This document shows positions 9,126 through 17,806 of a stretch of DNA of 64,000 nt, piece by piece; position 1 is the first letter of the stretch; every line of letters starts with the position of its first letter. The notes beneath the pieces were generated by a model, which did not search any database, had not been told where the DNA came from, and saw only the letters and a list, made by a program, of their open reading frames with translations. Origin of the DNA: Pseudaquabacterium terrae (GTDB taxonomy: Bacteria; Pseudomonadota; Gammaproteobacteria; Burkholderiales; Burkholderiaceae_C). The translations under genes were made by a program, and so were the position numbers. Where the stretch lies: NCBI RefSeq assembly GCF_013266755.1, contig NZ_JABRWJ010000004.1:186001-250000 (forward strand), written 5' to 3'.

Positions 9126-9652
9126 GGCTTCTCCGCCAGCGCCTTCAGGTTCGCGAGGCCGGCCTCGAAATCCTTGCCGACCATGCTGTCGGCATTCAGC
9201 GCGAACCAGCGGAACAGCGGGTTGCTTCCCATGTTGCCGTTCATCGCCCAGGTCACGCGGCTGCCGGCGCCATCGGGCGCAATCTCGATCTCGCCGTTCG
9301 ACGTGGTGCCGAAGTCGGGGAAGACCAGCTCGTAGGCGACGTGGCGGCCGGGGACGGCCTCGGTGAAGGTCATGCGGCCGTCGCCTTCGCTCTCGCTCTT
9401 CCATGACCAGGCCGCGCCGGTGCCCGACGGCGGGCCGCTGTACTCGATCTTCATCTTCGGATCGCGCTGGTTCCACACCGACCAGCGTTTCCATTCGCGC
9501 GGATCGGCGATCAGGCCGTAGATCCTGTCGGCCGGCGCCGCGATCATGACGCTGCGCGTGACCTTGAACTGCGGCGACAGGAACATCCCGCCGCCGAACA
9601 ACACGGCCGCCAGCAGCCCGATCACGATCAGCAGGATCTTGAGGATCTTCAT
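9122..9652 (-). CDS. SRPBCC-family (START/Bet v 1-like) protein with N-terminal membrane anchor
   Basis: A 176-residue protein. One hydrophobic helix (about residues 5-25, ILKILLIVIGLLAAVLFGGG) precedes a SRPBCC/polyketide-cyclase domain that begins VTRSVMIAAPADRIYGLIADP and includes the DPREWKRWSVW segment. Such domains bind hydrophobic ligands; no catalytic residues can be assigned. It is coupled by a GTGA overlap to the oxidoreductase downstream. Confidence 0.88.
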   Translation of the reverse strand: MKILKILLIVIGLLAAVLFGGGMFLSPQFKVTRSVMIAAPADRIYGLIADPREWKRWSVWNQRDPKMKIEYSGPPSGTGAAWSWKSESEGDGRMTFTEAVPGRHVAYELVFPDFGTTSNGEIEIAPDGAGSRVTWAMNGNMGSNPLFRWFALNADSMVGKDFEAGLANLKALAEKP

Positions 9653-9782
9653 GCGCTATTTCCCTCCGTTCGGCAATGGCGCGCAGTCTCCCGCAGATTC
9701 GCGCCGGGGGGCAATGGCATCATTGCCGGCCCCCACCGGGCCTGGCCACGAACCGGGCCCGGAAACCCATGGAGACCCGAAC

Positions 9783-11831
9783 TTGGATGCCGAGACCAAT
9801 CCGCTGCTGACCGACTGGGACCAGCCCTTCGGACTGCCGCCGTTCGCTCAAGCGCGCGCCGAACACTTCCGACCCGCGCTGGAACGCGCGATGCGCCTGC
9901 ACAAGTCGGAGCTGGCAGCGATCGCGCAGCAGGCCGCGCCACCCGATTTCGACAATACGATCGCCGCCTTCGACCGCGCTGGCGAGCTGCTCACGCGCAT
10001 CGAGGCGACGTTCTACAACCTGACCGCGTCGGCCACCACGACAGCGCTGCAGGCAGTGCAGCGCGAGGTGGCCGGGCCGATGGCCGCACACTGGAGCTCG
10101 GTGTACCAGGACGCGGCGCTGTTCGCGCGGGTCGATGCCGTGCACGCGCAGCGCGCGGACAGCGGCTCCAATGCCGAGCAACAGCGCCTCGTCGAGCGCT
10201 TCCACCTCGACTTCGTGCGCGCCGGCGCGCAGCTCGCGGACGCTCCGCGTGCGCGTTATGCGGCGGTGGTGCAGCGGCTGGCCGAGCTGACGACGGCGTT
10301 CGGCCAGAACGTGCTGCACGACGAAGCCAGCTACACGCTGGCGCTGCCCGACGAGGCCTCGATGGCCGGCCTGCCGGCCTTCGTGCGCGCGGCGGCCCGC
10401 CAGGCGGCGAGCGAGCGTGGCCTCGACACGCCGGTGGTCACGCTGTCGCGCTCGCTGATCGTGCCCTTCCTGACCTTCTCCGAGCGGCGCGACCTGCGCG
10501 AGCAGGCCTGGCGCGCCTGGATCGGCCGCGGCGAGCAGGCCGGCGAGCACGACAATCGGGCGATCGCTTGCGAGATCCTCGCGCTGCGCCGCGAGCAGGC
10601 GACCTTGCTCGGCTTTCCGACCTATGCCGACTACGCGCTCAGCGACACGATGGCCCAGACGCGCGAGCGCGTCTGGGCGCTGCTCGACGAAGTCTGGCAG
10701 CGCGGCGTCACCGCCTTCGAGGCCGAGCGCGCGCTGCTCGACGAGGCCAAGGCCCAGGCCGGCGTCAACGCGGCGATCGAGCCGTGGGACTGGCGCTACT
10801 GGGCCGAGAAGGTGCGCATCACGCGCTTCGCCGTCGACGAGGCCGAGCTGAAGCCGTATTTCGCGCTGCCCAACATGGTGGCCGCGGTGTTCGATTGCGC
10901 GCAGCGGCTGTTCGGCCTGCATTTCAAGCGCCGCGACGACCTCACCGCCTACCACGGCGACGTGCTGGCCTATGAAGTGAGCGACAGCGGGAACCGGCCG
11001 ATCGGCCTCTTCCTGCACGACAACTTCTCGCGCCCTGCCAAGCGCAGCGGCGCATGGATGAGCGCGCTGCGCTGGCAGCACCGCAACGCCGCCAACGGTG
11101 CCGAAGCCGTGCGCCCGGTGATCCTCAACAACAACAACTTCGCGAAGGCCGCGCCGGGCGAGGAGACGCTGCTGTCGCTGGACGACGTGCGCACGCTGTT
11201 CCACGAGTTCGGCCACGGGCTGCATGGGCTGCTGTCGGACGTCGGCTATGCGCGCCTGTCGGGCACCAAGGTGCTGCGCGACTTCGTCGAGCTGCCGTCG
11301 CAGCTGTTCGAGCACTGGGCCCAGGAGCGCGCGGTGTTGAAGCAGCACGCACGCCATGCGGTGACCGGCGCGCCGATTCCCGATGCGTTGATCGAGCGCA
11401 TCGAGGCCGCGCGCAAGTTCGGCCAGGGCTACGAGACGGTGCGCTACACCGCGAGCGCGATCGTCGACATGGCGGTGCATGAAAGCCGCGAGCCGATCGA
11501 CGACATCGTCGACTTCGAGCGCCGCGTGCTGGCCGACCGGCGCGCGCCGGCGGCGGCCGGCATGAACCACCGGCTGCCGCACTTCCAGCACCTGTTCGCG
11601 GGCGGCTACGCGGCCGGTTACTACGTCTACCTGTGGGCCGAGGTGCTGGACTGCGATGCCTTCGAGGCCTTCGTCGAGGCCGGCGATGCGTTCGATGGCG
11701 GCACCGCCGCGCGGCTGAAGCAGTGGATCTACGGCAGCGGCAACAGCGTCGAGCCGGGCGCGGCGTTCCGCGCCTTCCGCGGCCGCGACCCGCAGCTCGA
11801 ACCGATGCTGCGCGACCGCGGCTTACTGTAG
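9783..11831 (+). CDS. prlC: M3-family oligopeptidase A
   Basis: A zinc metallopeptidase that degrades cytoplasmic oligopeptides and signal-peptide fragments. The zinc site HEFGH is at residues 474-478, followed by GLHGLLSDVGY and the downstream ligand helix. The C-terminal part with FAGGYAAGYYVYLWAEVLDCDAF is typical of the family, and the ~682-residue length fits. The start is uncertain. A TTG at 9783 follows a GGAGA site and gives DAETNPLLTDWD..., matching the family N-terminus; an in-frame ATG at 9714 would add 23 residues rich in Pro and Gly. It converges on the PEP-CTERM gene with no spacer. Confidence 0.92.
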   Translation: MDAETNPLLTDWDQPFGLPPFAQARAEHFRPALERAMRLHKSELAAIAQQAAPPDFDNTIAAFDRAGELLTRIEATFYNLTASATTTALQAVQREVAGPMAAHWSSVYQDAALFARVDAVHAQRADSGSNAEQQRLVERFHLDFVRAGAQLADAPRARYAAVVQRLAELTTAFGQNVLHDEASYTLALPDEASMAGLPAFVRAAARQAASERGLDTPVVTLSRSLIVPFLTFSERRDLREQAWRAWIGRGEQAGEHDNRAIACEILALRREQATLLGFPTYADYALSDTMAQTRERVWALLDEVWQRGVTAFEAERALLDEAKAQAGVNAAIEPWDWRYWAEKVRITRFAVDEAELKPYFALPNMVAAVFDCAQRLFGLHFKRRDDLTAYHGDVLAYEVSDSGNRPIGLFLHDNFSRPAKRSGAWMSALRWQHRNAANGAEAVRPVILNNNNFAKAAPGEETLLSLDDVRTLFHEFGHGLHGLLSDVGYARLSGTKVLRDFVELPSQLFEHWAQERAVLKQHARHAVTGAPIPDALIERIEAARKFGQGYETVRYTASAIVDMAVHESREPIDDIVDFERRVLADRRAPAAAGMNHRLPHFQHLFAGGYAAGYYVYLWAEVLDCDAFEAFVEAGDAFDGGTAARLKQWIYGSGNSVEPGAAFRAFRGRDPQLEPMLRDRGLL

Positions 11832-12494
11832 TCAGCGCGGCGAGCGGCGGCGCGTGAGCGCCAATGCGGCCAGCGCCATGCCGGCCAGCAGCCCGGCACT
11901 CGGCTCCGGCACGGCCTGCGCGCTGGCCGTCGGTGCGGCTTGCAGCAGCGTCACCGTGGCGCTTTGCGTGAGCGTCTGCGCGCCCGCGAAGGCCAGCGTG
12001 TTCAGCGCGATGCCGAGTACGCTGCCGTCGGCCAGCGACAGCTGGAACGGGCTCCAGGCGATGGTCAGATCGAAGTCGCTGTCGGAAACCGAGCCGGTCG
12101 TCGCGCTGACCGAGGCCAGCAGCGGCAGCGAGCCGGCGAACGGCGCGCCGAACGTGATGCTGGCCTGCAGGCCGAGCAGGTCGGTTTCGGCGCTGCGGAT
12201 GCCGCTGTGGGCGTTCGCTTCGCGCAGGCGCACCGTGCCGACGTCGAAGGTCTGCGACGCCCCGACCGTGTCCAGCGCGAAGCTGGCGCCTGCGAAGCCG
12301 GTGCTGCTGAACAGCACGTCCAGCAGCGTGCCGGTCGACTCGGCCGCATCGACGCCGTAACCGCTGCCAGCGGCGAAGGAGAAGGAGGGCACGCTGACGA
12401 GCACCGGCGCTGCCTGCGCGGGCAATACGGCGCCGAGCGCGAGCAGCGGCGCGAGGATGGCCTTTGACAGACGGGTGGGATACGAGAGCGGCAT
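11832..12494 (-). CDS. PEP-CTERM sorting domain protein, unknown function
   Basis: A 220-residue exported protein. The N-terminus has a signal peptide (AILAPLLALGAVLPAQA). The C-terminus is a PEP-CTERM anchor: VPEPSAGLLAGMALAALAL followed by TRRR, the signal for exosortase/EpsH-type sorting. The body is rich in Ala, Ser, Thr, Gly and Leu with beta-strand character and no recognisable domain. No exosortase or polysaccharide genes are in this window. ATG 12494 has a perfect GGAGGT ribosome site, so a longer N-terminus is rejected. The upstream region is unusually AT-rich for this chromosome. Confidence 0.85.
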   Translation of the reverse strand: MPLSYPTRLSKAILAPLLALGAVLPAQAAPVLVSVPSFSFAAGSGYGVDAAESTGTLLDVLFSSTGFAGASFALDTVGASQTFDVGTVRLREANAHSGIRSAETDLLGLQASITFGAPFAGSLPLLASVSATTGSVSDSDFDLTIAWSPFQLSLADGSVLGIALNTLAFAGAQTLTQSATVTLLQAAPTASAQAVPEPSAGLLAGMALAALALTRRRSPR

Positions 12495-12602
12495 TCGGGA
12501 CCTCCGGCCAGATACAAATTGGAACAATGGCCGGCAGTCTAATTGATAAAAGTAATAGAGAACGTGCGGTTGTGCCGAACCGCCGGCTTTCCGGCCCCGG
12601 GG

Positions 12603-15600
12603 TCAGGGAGCGGTTGCCGCGGGCGCCAACAGCAAATCCAGCGCCGCCATGAAGCGCCGGAAGTCCAGCGGCTTGGTCCAGTAGTCGTCGAAGCCTTCGT
12701 CGAGCGCGCGCTGGATGTCGTCGGGCATCGCGTTGGCCGACAGCGCGATGCACTTGATGCCGGCCGTCGCCGGGTCGGCGCGCAAGCGGCGCAGCACCTC
12801 GTGGCCGTCGATGTCCGGCAGCTGCATGTCGATCAGGACCAGCGCCGGCTGCGTCGCGCGGGCGCGCTGGATGCCGCTCAGGCCGTCGGGCGCGGCGTCG
12901 AAATGCAGGTCGCGGCGGCGGCTCAGCAGCTCGCTGACGATCAGCAGGTTGACCGGGTTGTCCTCGATGTACAGCACGCGCCGGCTCGGCGCCGCCGGGG
13001 ACTGCGTCGTCGCGAAGGGCGCAAAGGCCGAATCGGGCGCCGTGCCGGCCGGCATCTCTGCCTCGTCGAGCACCAGCGCGAAGCAGCTGCCGGCGCCGGC
13101 CTCGCTGCGCACCTCGATGCGTCCGCCCATGCGCTGCACCGAGGCCTGCACGATCGCCAGCCCGATGCCGGTGCCGTCGATGCCTTCGGTTTCGCGGCCG
13201 AGCCGGTTGAAGGGCTCGAACACCTGCTGCAGCTGCTCGTCGGTCATGCCGCGGCCGCAGTCCTCGACGATGAAGCGCACGCGGTGCGGCTCGGCGGCGG
13301 CCGTTTCGGCCTCGATGCGCACCCAGCCGCCCGGGCGGTTGTACTTGATCGCGTTCGACAGCAGGTTGATCAGCACCTGGCGCAGCCGCATCGGGTCGCC
13401 GAGCACCGCGCTGTCGAGCGCCTCGCAGTGGATCTCGACGCGCATCGCTGCGGCCAGGGTCTCGACCAGCGGCAGCACCGACTGCACCAGCGAGCGCAGC
13501 GGCACCGCGACGCGCTGCAGCGGCCGCTCGCCCGATTCGAGGCTCGACAGGTCGAGCACGTCGTTGATCAGCAGCAGCAGGTGCTTGCCCGCGGCGTGGA
13601 TGTGCTCGGCGCGGCGCCGCAGCACGGCCTCGTCCTGCGCCGGGCCGTCGGCCAGCAGCAGCTGCGCGAAGCCGAGCACCGCGTTCAGCGGCGTGCGCAG
13701 CTCGTGGCTCATGCGCGCGAGGAATTGCGACTTGGCCTGGCTCTCGCGCTGCGCCAGGCGGATCTCGTCCTGCGCCTCGGCGGCGGCGCGCGCGTCGGTG
13801 ATGTCCCAGTTGATGCCGATGCGGCGCGCCGTGCGGCCGGCGTCGTCGCGCATCGGCACCGAGCGCGACGCCAGCCAGTGCACGCTGCCATCGGGCCAGA
13901 TCACGCGGAAGGCGTGATTCGACGCGCGGTCCTCGGCGCTCGCCGCGCGCATCTCCGTCACCACCGTCTCGCGGTCGGCCGGATGCAGCCAGGTCAGCGC
14001 TTCGGTGCGGCTCACCGGCCGGTCCTCGGGCGCGCGGCCGCGCAGGCGGAACATCTGCTCGTCCCACCAGCCGTGCTCGCCGGCGGCATCGAGCGTCCAG
14101 GTGCCGATGCCGGCGCCGCGGGTGGCCAGCGTCACGCGTTCGGCGGCCTCGCGCAGCCGCGCCTCGGCGGCATGGCGCTCGGTGACGTCGAGCATCACGC
14201 CGCACAGCGTGGGCCCGCTCGGCCCGCTCTCGTAGGTCATGCGCGAGGCGACGCGGCGCTCGCTGCCGTCGGGCCGCACCACCCGCAGGTCCAGGTCGAC
14301 CAGGCCGCTCTTGCGCAGCAGCAGCGAACGCAGCGCCTCGCTCGCCGCGGCATGGTCGCCCGGATGCAGATAACGCGCCATGTAATCGGCCAGGTCGGGC
14401 GAGACGACGGCCTCGGCGCCGCCGTGCAGCCGCCGCATCTGCTCGTCCCAGTGCACCTCGCCGGAGTCGAGCGACAAGGTCCAGATTGCCACGCCGGCGG
14501 CGCCGGTGGCCATCTCGAGCCGGCGCGCCAGCGCCAGCTCGCGGCGCGACTGCTCGAAGCGCTCGTTGATGTCGATCGCCACGCCGACATAGGCGCCGAG
14601 CTGCGTCCCGGCATCGGCACGCTGCGCGATGCAGCGCGCGAGCAGATAACGCGTCTGGCCATCGCCGCGCCGCATGCGCACGCCGAACTCCACCGGGCCG
14701 TCCTGCGCGCGGGCCTGGCGCAGGCGCGCGCGCAACTCGGCACGGTCCTCGGGCTCGACCAGCCGCAGCAGCGCGCCGGCGGCCAGGCCCTCTTCGGGCG
14801 CCGGCCGCGCCAGCAGCGCCCAGCCGCGCTCGTTGGAATACAGCCGGCGCCGCAGCGCGTCATAGCGCCAGATGGCGATGTCGGCGAGTTCCATCGCCAA
14901 GCGCAGCTGAGCATGCGTCTCGCCGTAGGACTGCGCGAGCTGGAGCGCCTCGGTGTCGTCCATCAGCACGCCGATCGCGCGCTCGGGCATGCCGTCGGCG
15001 CCGGCGCGCACCTCCCACTGCGAGCGCACGTGGCGCAGCCGGCCGTCGGCGGCGCGCAGCCGGTAGCGCATCACGTAGCTGCCGCAGCGCTGCAGCGAGC
15101 GCTTGAACTCCGCGGCCAGCGCGGCGCGGTCCTCAGGCACGACGCCCTGCAGCGCGGTGTCGAAGCTCAGCGCCCCTTCGCGCGGATCGAGCCCCCAGAA
15201 GCGCCAGACGTGGCGGTCCCAGCGGCCCTCGAGGCTGCGCACGTCGCGCTCCCAGACGCCGATGTGGCCGACATCCTGCGCCATGTCGAGCAGTTCGGTG
15301 AGCCGCCGCTGGTCGGCCGCCAGCGCCTGTGTGCGCGCAGCCGGCTGCAGCGTGAAGACCGCGTGGCCGTCGGCGGCGAAGCGCAGGCCGATCTGCGCGT
15401 GCAGTGGCTGGCCACGCGCATCACAGCCGCTGAAGTCGACCGGCGCGAAACCCTCGCCGGTGCGAAAGCGCTTGAGCATCCACAGCCGCTGCGCCGGATC
15501 GGACGCACTGCCGCACAGCAGCTCGTCGAGCCGACGTCCCTGCCAGGCGGTGGGGTCGGCGAAGCCGGTGAAGCGCACGAAAGCCTGGTTGATCGCCTGC

Positions 15601-15704
15601 AGCCGGCCCTGGGCATCGACGAGCGCCACGGGCAGGTCGAGCAGCTCATAAGCGGCGATGTCCGGCGGAGCCGGGCGGGACGGCGGCGTCATCGGGGCGC
15701 GCAA
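12603..15704 (-). CDS. Hybrid sensor histidine kinase with multiple PAS domains and a receiver
   Basis: 1033 residues with no convincing membrane segment. About five PAS/PAC modules occupy residues ~20-640 (for example YELLDLPVALVDAQGRLQAI and the IGVLMDDTEAL, GVAIDINERFEQS and GINWDITDARA ends). The HisKA box MSHELRTPLNAVLGF has phospho-acceptor His667. The HATPase domain shows NLLSNAIKYNRPGG and GTGIGLAIV. The C-terminal receiver carries Asp959 in LVLIDMQLPDIDG and a K in TKPLDF. There is no output domain or adjacent regulator, so it probably signals through a separate phosphotransfer protein. The start could also be ATG 15692. Confidence 0.92.
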   Translation of the reverse strand: MRAPMTPPSRPAPPDIAAYELLDLPVALVDAQGRLQAINQAFVRFTGFADPTAWQGRRLDELLCGSASDPAQRLWMLKRFRTGEGFAPVDFSGCDARGQPLHAQIGLRFAADGHAVFTLQPAARTQALAADQRRLTELLDMAQDVGHIGVWERDVRSLEGRWDRHVWRFWGLDPREGALSFDTALQGVVPEDRAALAAEFKRSLQRCGSYVMRYRLRAADGRLRHVRSQWEVRAGADGMPERAIGVLMDDTEALQLAQSYGETHAQLRLAMELADIAIWRYDALRRRLYSNERGWALLARPAPEEGLAAGALLRLVEPEDRAELRARLRQARAQDGPVEFGVRMRRGDGQTRYLLARCIAQRADAGTQLGAYVGVAIDINERFEQSRRELALARRLEMATGAAGVAIWTLSLDSGEVHWDEQMRRLHGGAEAVVSPDLADYMARYLHPGDHAAASEALRSLLLRKSGLVDLDLRVVRPDGSERRVASRMTYESGPSGPTLCGVMLDVTERHAAEARLREAAERVTLATRGAGIGTWTLDAAGEHGWWDEQMFRLRGRAPEDRPVSRTEALTWLHPADRETVVTEMRAASAEDRASNHAFRVIWPDGSVHWLASRSVPMRDDAGRTARRIGINWDITDARAAAEAQDEIRLAQRESQAKSQFLARMSHELRTPLNAVLGFAQLLLADGPAQDEAVLRRRAEHIHAAGKHLLLLINDVLDLSSLESGERPLQRVAVPLRSLVQSVLPLVETLAAAMRVEIHCEALDSAVLGDPMRLRQVLINLLSNAIKYNRPGGWVRIEAETAAAEPHRVRFIVEDCGRGMTDEQLQQVFEPFNRLGRETEGIDGTGIGLAIVQASVQRMGGRIEVRSEAGAGSCFALVLDEAEMPAGTAPDSAFAPFATTQSPAAPSRRVLYIEDNPVNLLIVSELLSRRRDLHFDAAPDGLSGIQRARATQPALVLIDMQLPDIDGHEVLRRLRADPATAGIKCIALSANAMPDDIQRALDEGFDDYWTKPLDFRRFMAALDLLLAPAATAP

Positions 15705-15749
15705 GGGACCGCCGACGAGCGGCCGTGAGCGGGGGGAGGCCGGCGCAGT

Positions 15750-15962
15750 CTAAACCGCGGCTTGCGTCGCGGCGCGCAGCCGCAATGCGACCCGGCGCAA
15801 CGCCGGTTGCGCCGAACCCATCGCCACCTCGCAGCATTGCGCGGCGTACAGCGGATCGTGGGTCAGCCGGTCGAGGTCGACGCTGCGGCCTTCGGCGGCC
15901 ATCAGCCACTTGAGGTCGACCCAATCGACCAGGAGGCGGGCAGAGGCGTCGATGGAATTCAT
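15750..15962 (-). CDS. Small conserved-type hypothetical protein
   Basis: A 70-residue protein (MNSIDASARLLVDWVDLKWL...) with no signal peptide or membrane helix. It is rich in Leu, Ala and Arg, with likely helices throughout and two adjacent cysteines (QCCEV). It lies between the sensor kinase and a divergently transcribed dioxygenase, 81 nt from the latter's start. The composition and protein-like codon use suggest a real gene. I do not recognise a function. Confidence 0.55.
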   Translation of the reverse strand: MNSIDASARLLVDWVDLKWLMAAEGRSVDLDRLTHDPLYAAQCCEVAMGSAQPALRRVALRLRAATQAAV

Positions 15963-16043
15963 GGCAGGTGAGAATCAACCTTCCCTCAACGTGGCGTCGC
16001 CCCGCGGCGCTGACAAGATGCATCCGTTAGACAGAGGAGTCTC

Positions 16044-16811
16044 ATGACGCTTCCGCCGCCCTTGACAGCGCTCACCGACCTCGATGCGCAACTCGCCGCG
16101 AGTGGTTATGCGGTGCTCGACGCCGCGTCGCTGGCGCGGCTGGCCGGTGTGGCCGTGGCCGATTTCGAAGCCTGGCGCGGTTGCTGGGACGCTCTGCCGC
16201 CGGATCCGCACCTGCGCGACGGTGGCCGCTACCGGCGCCGGCGCCATGGCTGTTTCGTCGTGACGCCGGGCTCGAGCGGCGCGATCGCGCGGCTGCAGCC
16301 GGTGCCGCACCGCGCGCATTGGCAGCCGGTCGAGTACAACGCGCTGCACGGCGGCATCGAGCGCTGGTTCGAGCCGCTCGAGCCGGCGATGAGCGAAGAC
16401 GCCGCCTGGGCGCGGCTGCTGATCGCACTGGCCGATCGCGCAACGCGGCTGCGCGGCGATGGCGCAGGGGATGCGCCGTGGCACGTCGAAGCGCATCCGT
16501 TTCGCATCGACACCACCGACGGCATCGGCCGCCCGACGCCCGAGGGCGCGCACCGCGATGGCGTCGACCTGGTGGCCGTGCTGCTGGTCGGACGTCAGCG
16601 TGTGAAGGGCGGCGAGACGCGTGTCTTCGATGCGCGCGGCCCGCAAGGCATGCGCTTCACCTTGACCGAGCCGTGGAGCGTGCTGCTGCTCGACGACGAG
16701 CGCGTGGTGCACGAGACGACGCCGATCCAGCCGGCTTCGGCCAACGAGCCGGGGCATCGCGACACGCTGGTGCTGACCTTCCGCCGCGGCGGCTTCCAGG
16801 GGCCGGCATGA
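16044..16811 (+). CDS. 2-oxoglutarate/Fe(II) dioxygenase, amino-acid hydroxylase type (PF10014-like)
   Basis: A 255-residue enzyme with the iron facial triad His170 and Asp172 (EGAHRDGVD) and His223 (RVVHETTPI), plus an Arg in HRDTLVLTF that would bind 2-oxoglutarate. The layout GAHRDG, GGETRVFD, LLLDDERVVH is that of the 2OG-Fe dioxygenase family that includes bacterial L-isoleucine 4-hydroxylase. It therefore probably hydroxylates a free amino acid. The ribosome site AGAGGAG is strong. Its stop overlaps the start of a lyase that acts on hydroxy-amino acids, which supports a coupled pathway (inference). Confidence 0.82.
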   Translation: MTLPPPLTALTDLDAQLAASGYAVLDAASLARLAGVAVADFEAWRGCWDALPPDPHLRDGGRYRRRRHGCFVVTPGSSGAIARLQPVPHRAHWQPVEYNALHGGIERWFEPLEPAMSEDAAWARLLIALADRATRLRGDGAGDAPWHVEAHPFRIDTTDGIGRPTPEGAHRDGVDLVAVLLVGRQRVKGGETRVFDARGPQGMRFTLTEPWSVLLLDDERVVHETTPIQPASANEPGHRDTLVLTFRRGGFQGPA

Positions 16812-17806
16812 CTTCCCTGGCGATCACGTTTGCCGACGTCGAAGCGGCCGCGCAGCGCCTCGCCGGCGTGGCGCATCGCACGCCGGTGCTGCGGTCACGC
16901 ACGGCCGACGAACGCAGCGGCGCCGAGCTGTTCTTCAAGGCCGAGCACCTGCAGCGCATGGGTGCATTCAAGTTCCGCGGCGCCTACAACGCGCTGTCGC
17001 AGTTCACGCCCGAGCAGCGGCGTGCCGGCGCGCTGGCCTTCAGCTCCGGCAACCATGCGCAGGCGATCGCGCTGTCGGCGCGGCTGCTCGGCATGCCCTC
17101 GGTGATCGTGATGCCGCAGGACGCGCCGCCGGTGAAGCTGGCCGCCACGCGCGGCTACCAGGCCGGCCAGCCGGGCAGCGAGGTGATCCTGTACGACCGC
17201 TACAGCGAAGACCGCGAGGCGATCGGCCGGCGCATCGCCGAGGAGCGCGGCATGACGCTGATCCCGCCCTACGACCATCCGCACGTGATGGCCGGCCAAG
17301 GCACCGCGGCGCTGGAGCTGGTCGACGAGGTCGGCCGGCTCGACAAGCTGGTGGTCTGCGTCGGCGGCGGCGGGCTGATCTCGGGCTGCGCGACGGCCGC
17401 GAAGCACCGGCTGCCGGCGATCGAGGTGATCGGCGTCGAACCCGAGGCCGGCAACGACACGCAGCGCAGCTTCGCGCGCGGCGAGATCGTGAAGATCGAC
17501 GTGCCGCAGACGATCGCCGACGGCGCGCAGACGCAGGCGCCGGGGCGGCTGACCTTCCCGGTGACGCGCGCGCTGGTTTCGCGCATCGTCACGGTCAGCG
17601 ACGCACAGCTGGTGACCACGATGCGCTTCTTCGCCGAGCGTCTGAAGCAGATCGTCGAGCCCACCGGCTGCCTCGCCGCGGCCGCGGTGCTCGAGGGCGT
17701 GCTCGGCGATCTGCGGGGCCAGCGCATCGGCGTAATCCTGTCCGGCGGCAACGTCGACCTGGCGCAGTACGGGCGCCTTCTGCAGAACAACCCGGAGATT
17801 GCATGA
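16808..17806 (+). CDS. PLP-dependent threonine dehydratase-like ammonia-lyase, probable threo-3-hydroxyaspartate type
   Basis: 332 residues, fold type II PLP enzyme. The Schiff-base lysine is Lys55 in GAFKFRGAYNAL, the phosphate-binding loop is GGGGLISG, and the substrate loop is SSGNHAQA. It lacks the regulatory ACT domain of biosynthetic IlvA. The segments FKFRGA and DGAQTQAPGRLTFPVT resemble threo-3-hydroxy-L-aspartate ammonia-lyases and serine racemases more than catabolic threonine dehydratase. The ATG overlaps the dioxygenase stop (ATGA) and its own stop overlaps the S10 peptidase start, so all three are probably co-translated. Precise substrate not proven. Confidence 0.85.
   Translation: MTSLAITFADVEAAAQRLAGVAHRTPVLRSRTADERSGAELFFKAEHLQRMGAFKFRGAYNALSQFTPEQRRAGALAFSSGNHAQAIALSARLLGMPSVIVMPQDAPPVKLAATRGYQAGQPGSEVILYDRYSEDREAIGRRIAEERGMTLIPPYDHPHVMAGQGTAALELVDEVGRLDKLVVCVGGGGLISGCATAAKHRLPAIEVIGVEPEAGNDTQRSFARGEIVKIDVPQTIADGAQTQAPGRLTFPVTRALVSRIVTVSDAQLVTTMRFFAERLKQIVEPTGCLAAAAVLEGVLGDLRGQRIGVILSGGNVDLAQYGRLLQNNPEIA

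Noticed and set aside
12543-15728. A 1061-codon open frame antisense to the hybrid kinase
   Set aside because: It lies opposite a gene with clear PAS, HisKA and receiver domains; in 70% GC DNA long antisense frames are expected, and its residues are low-complexity Arg/Ala/His.
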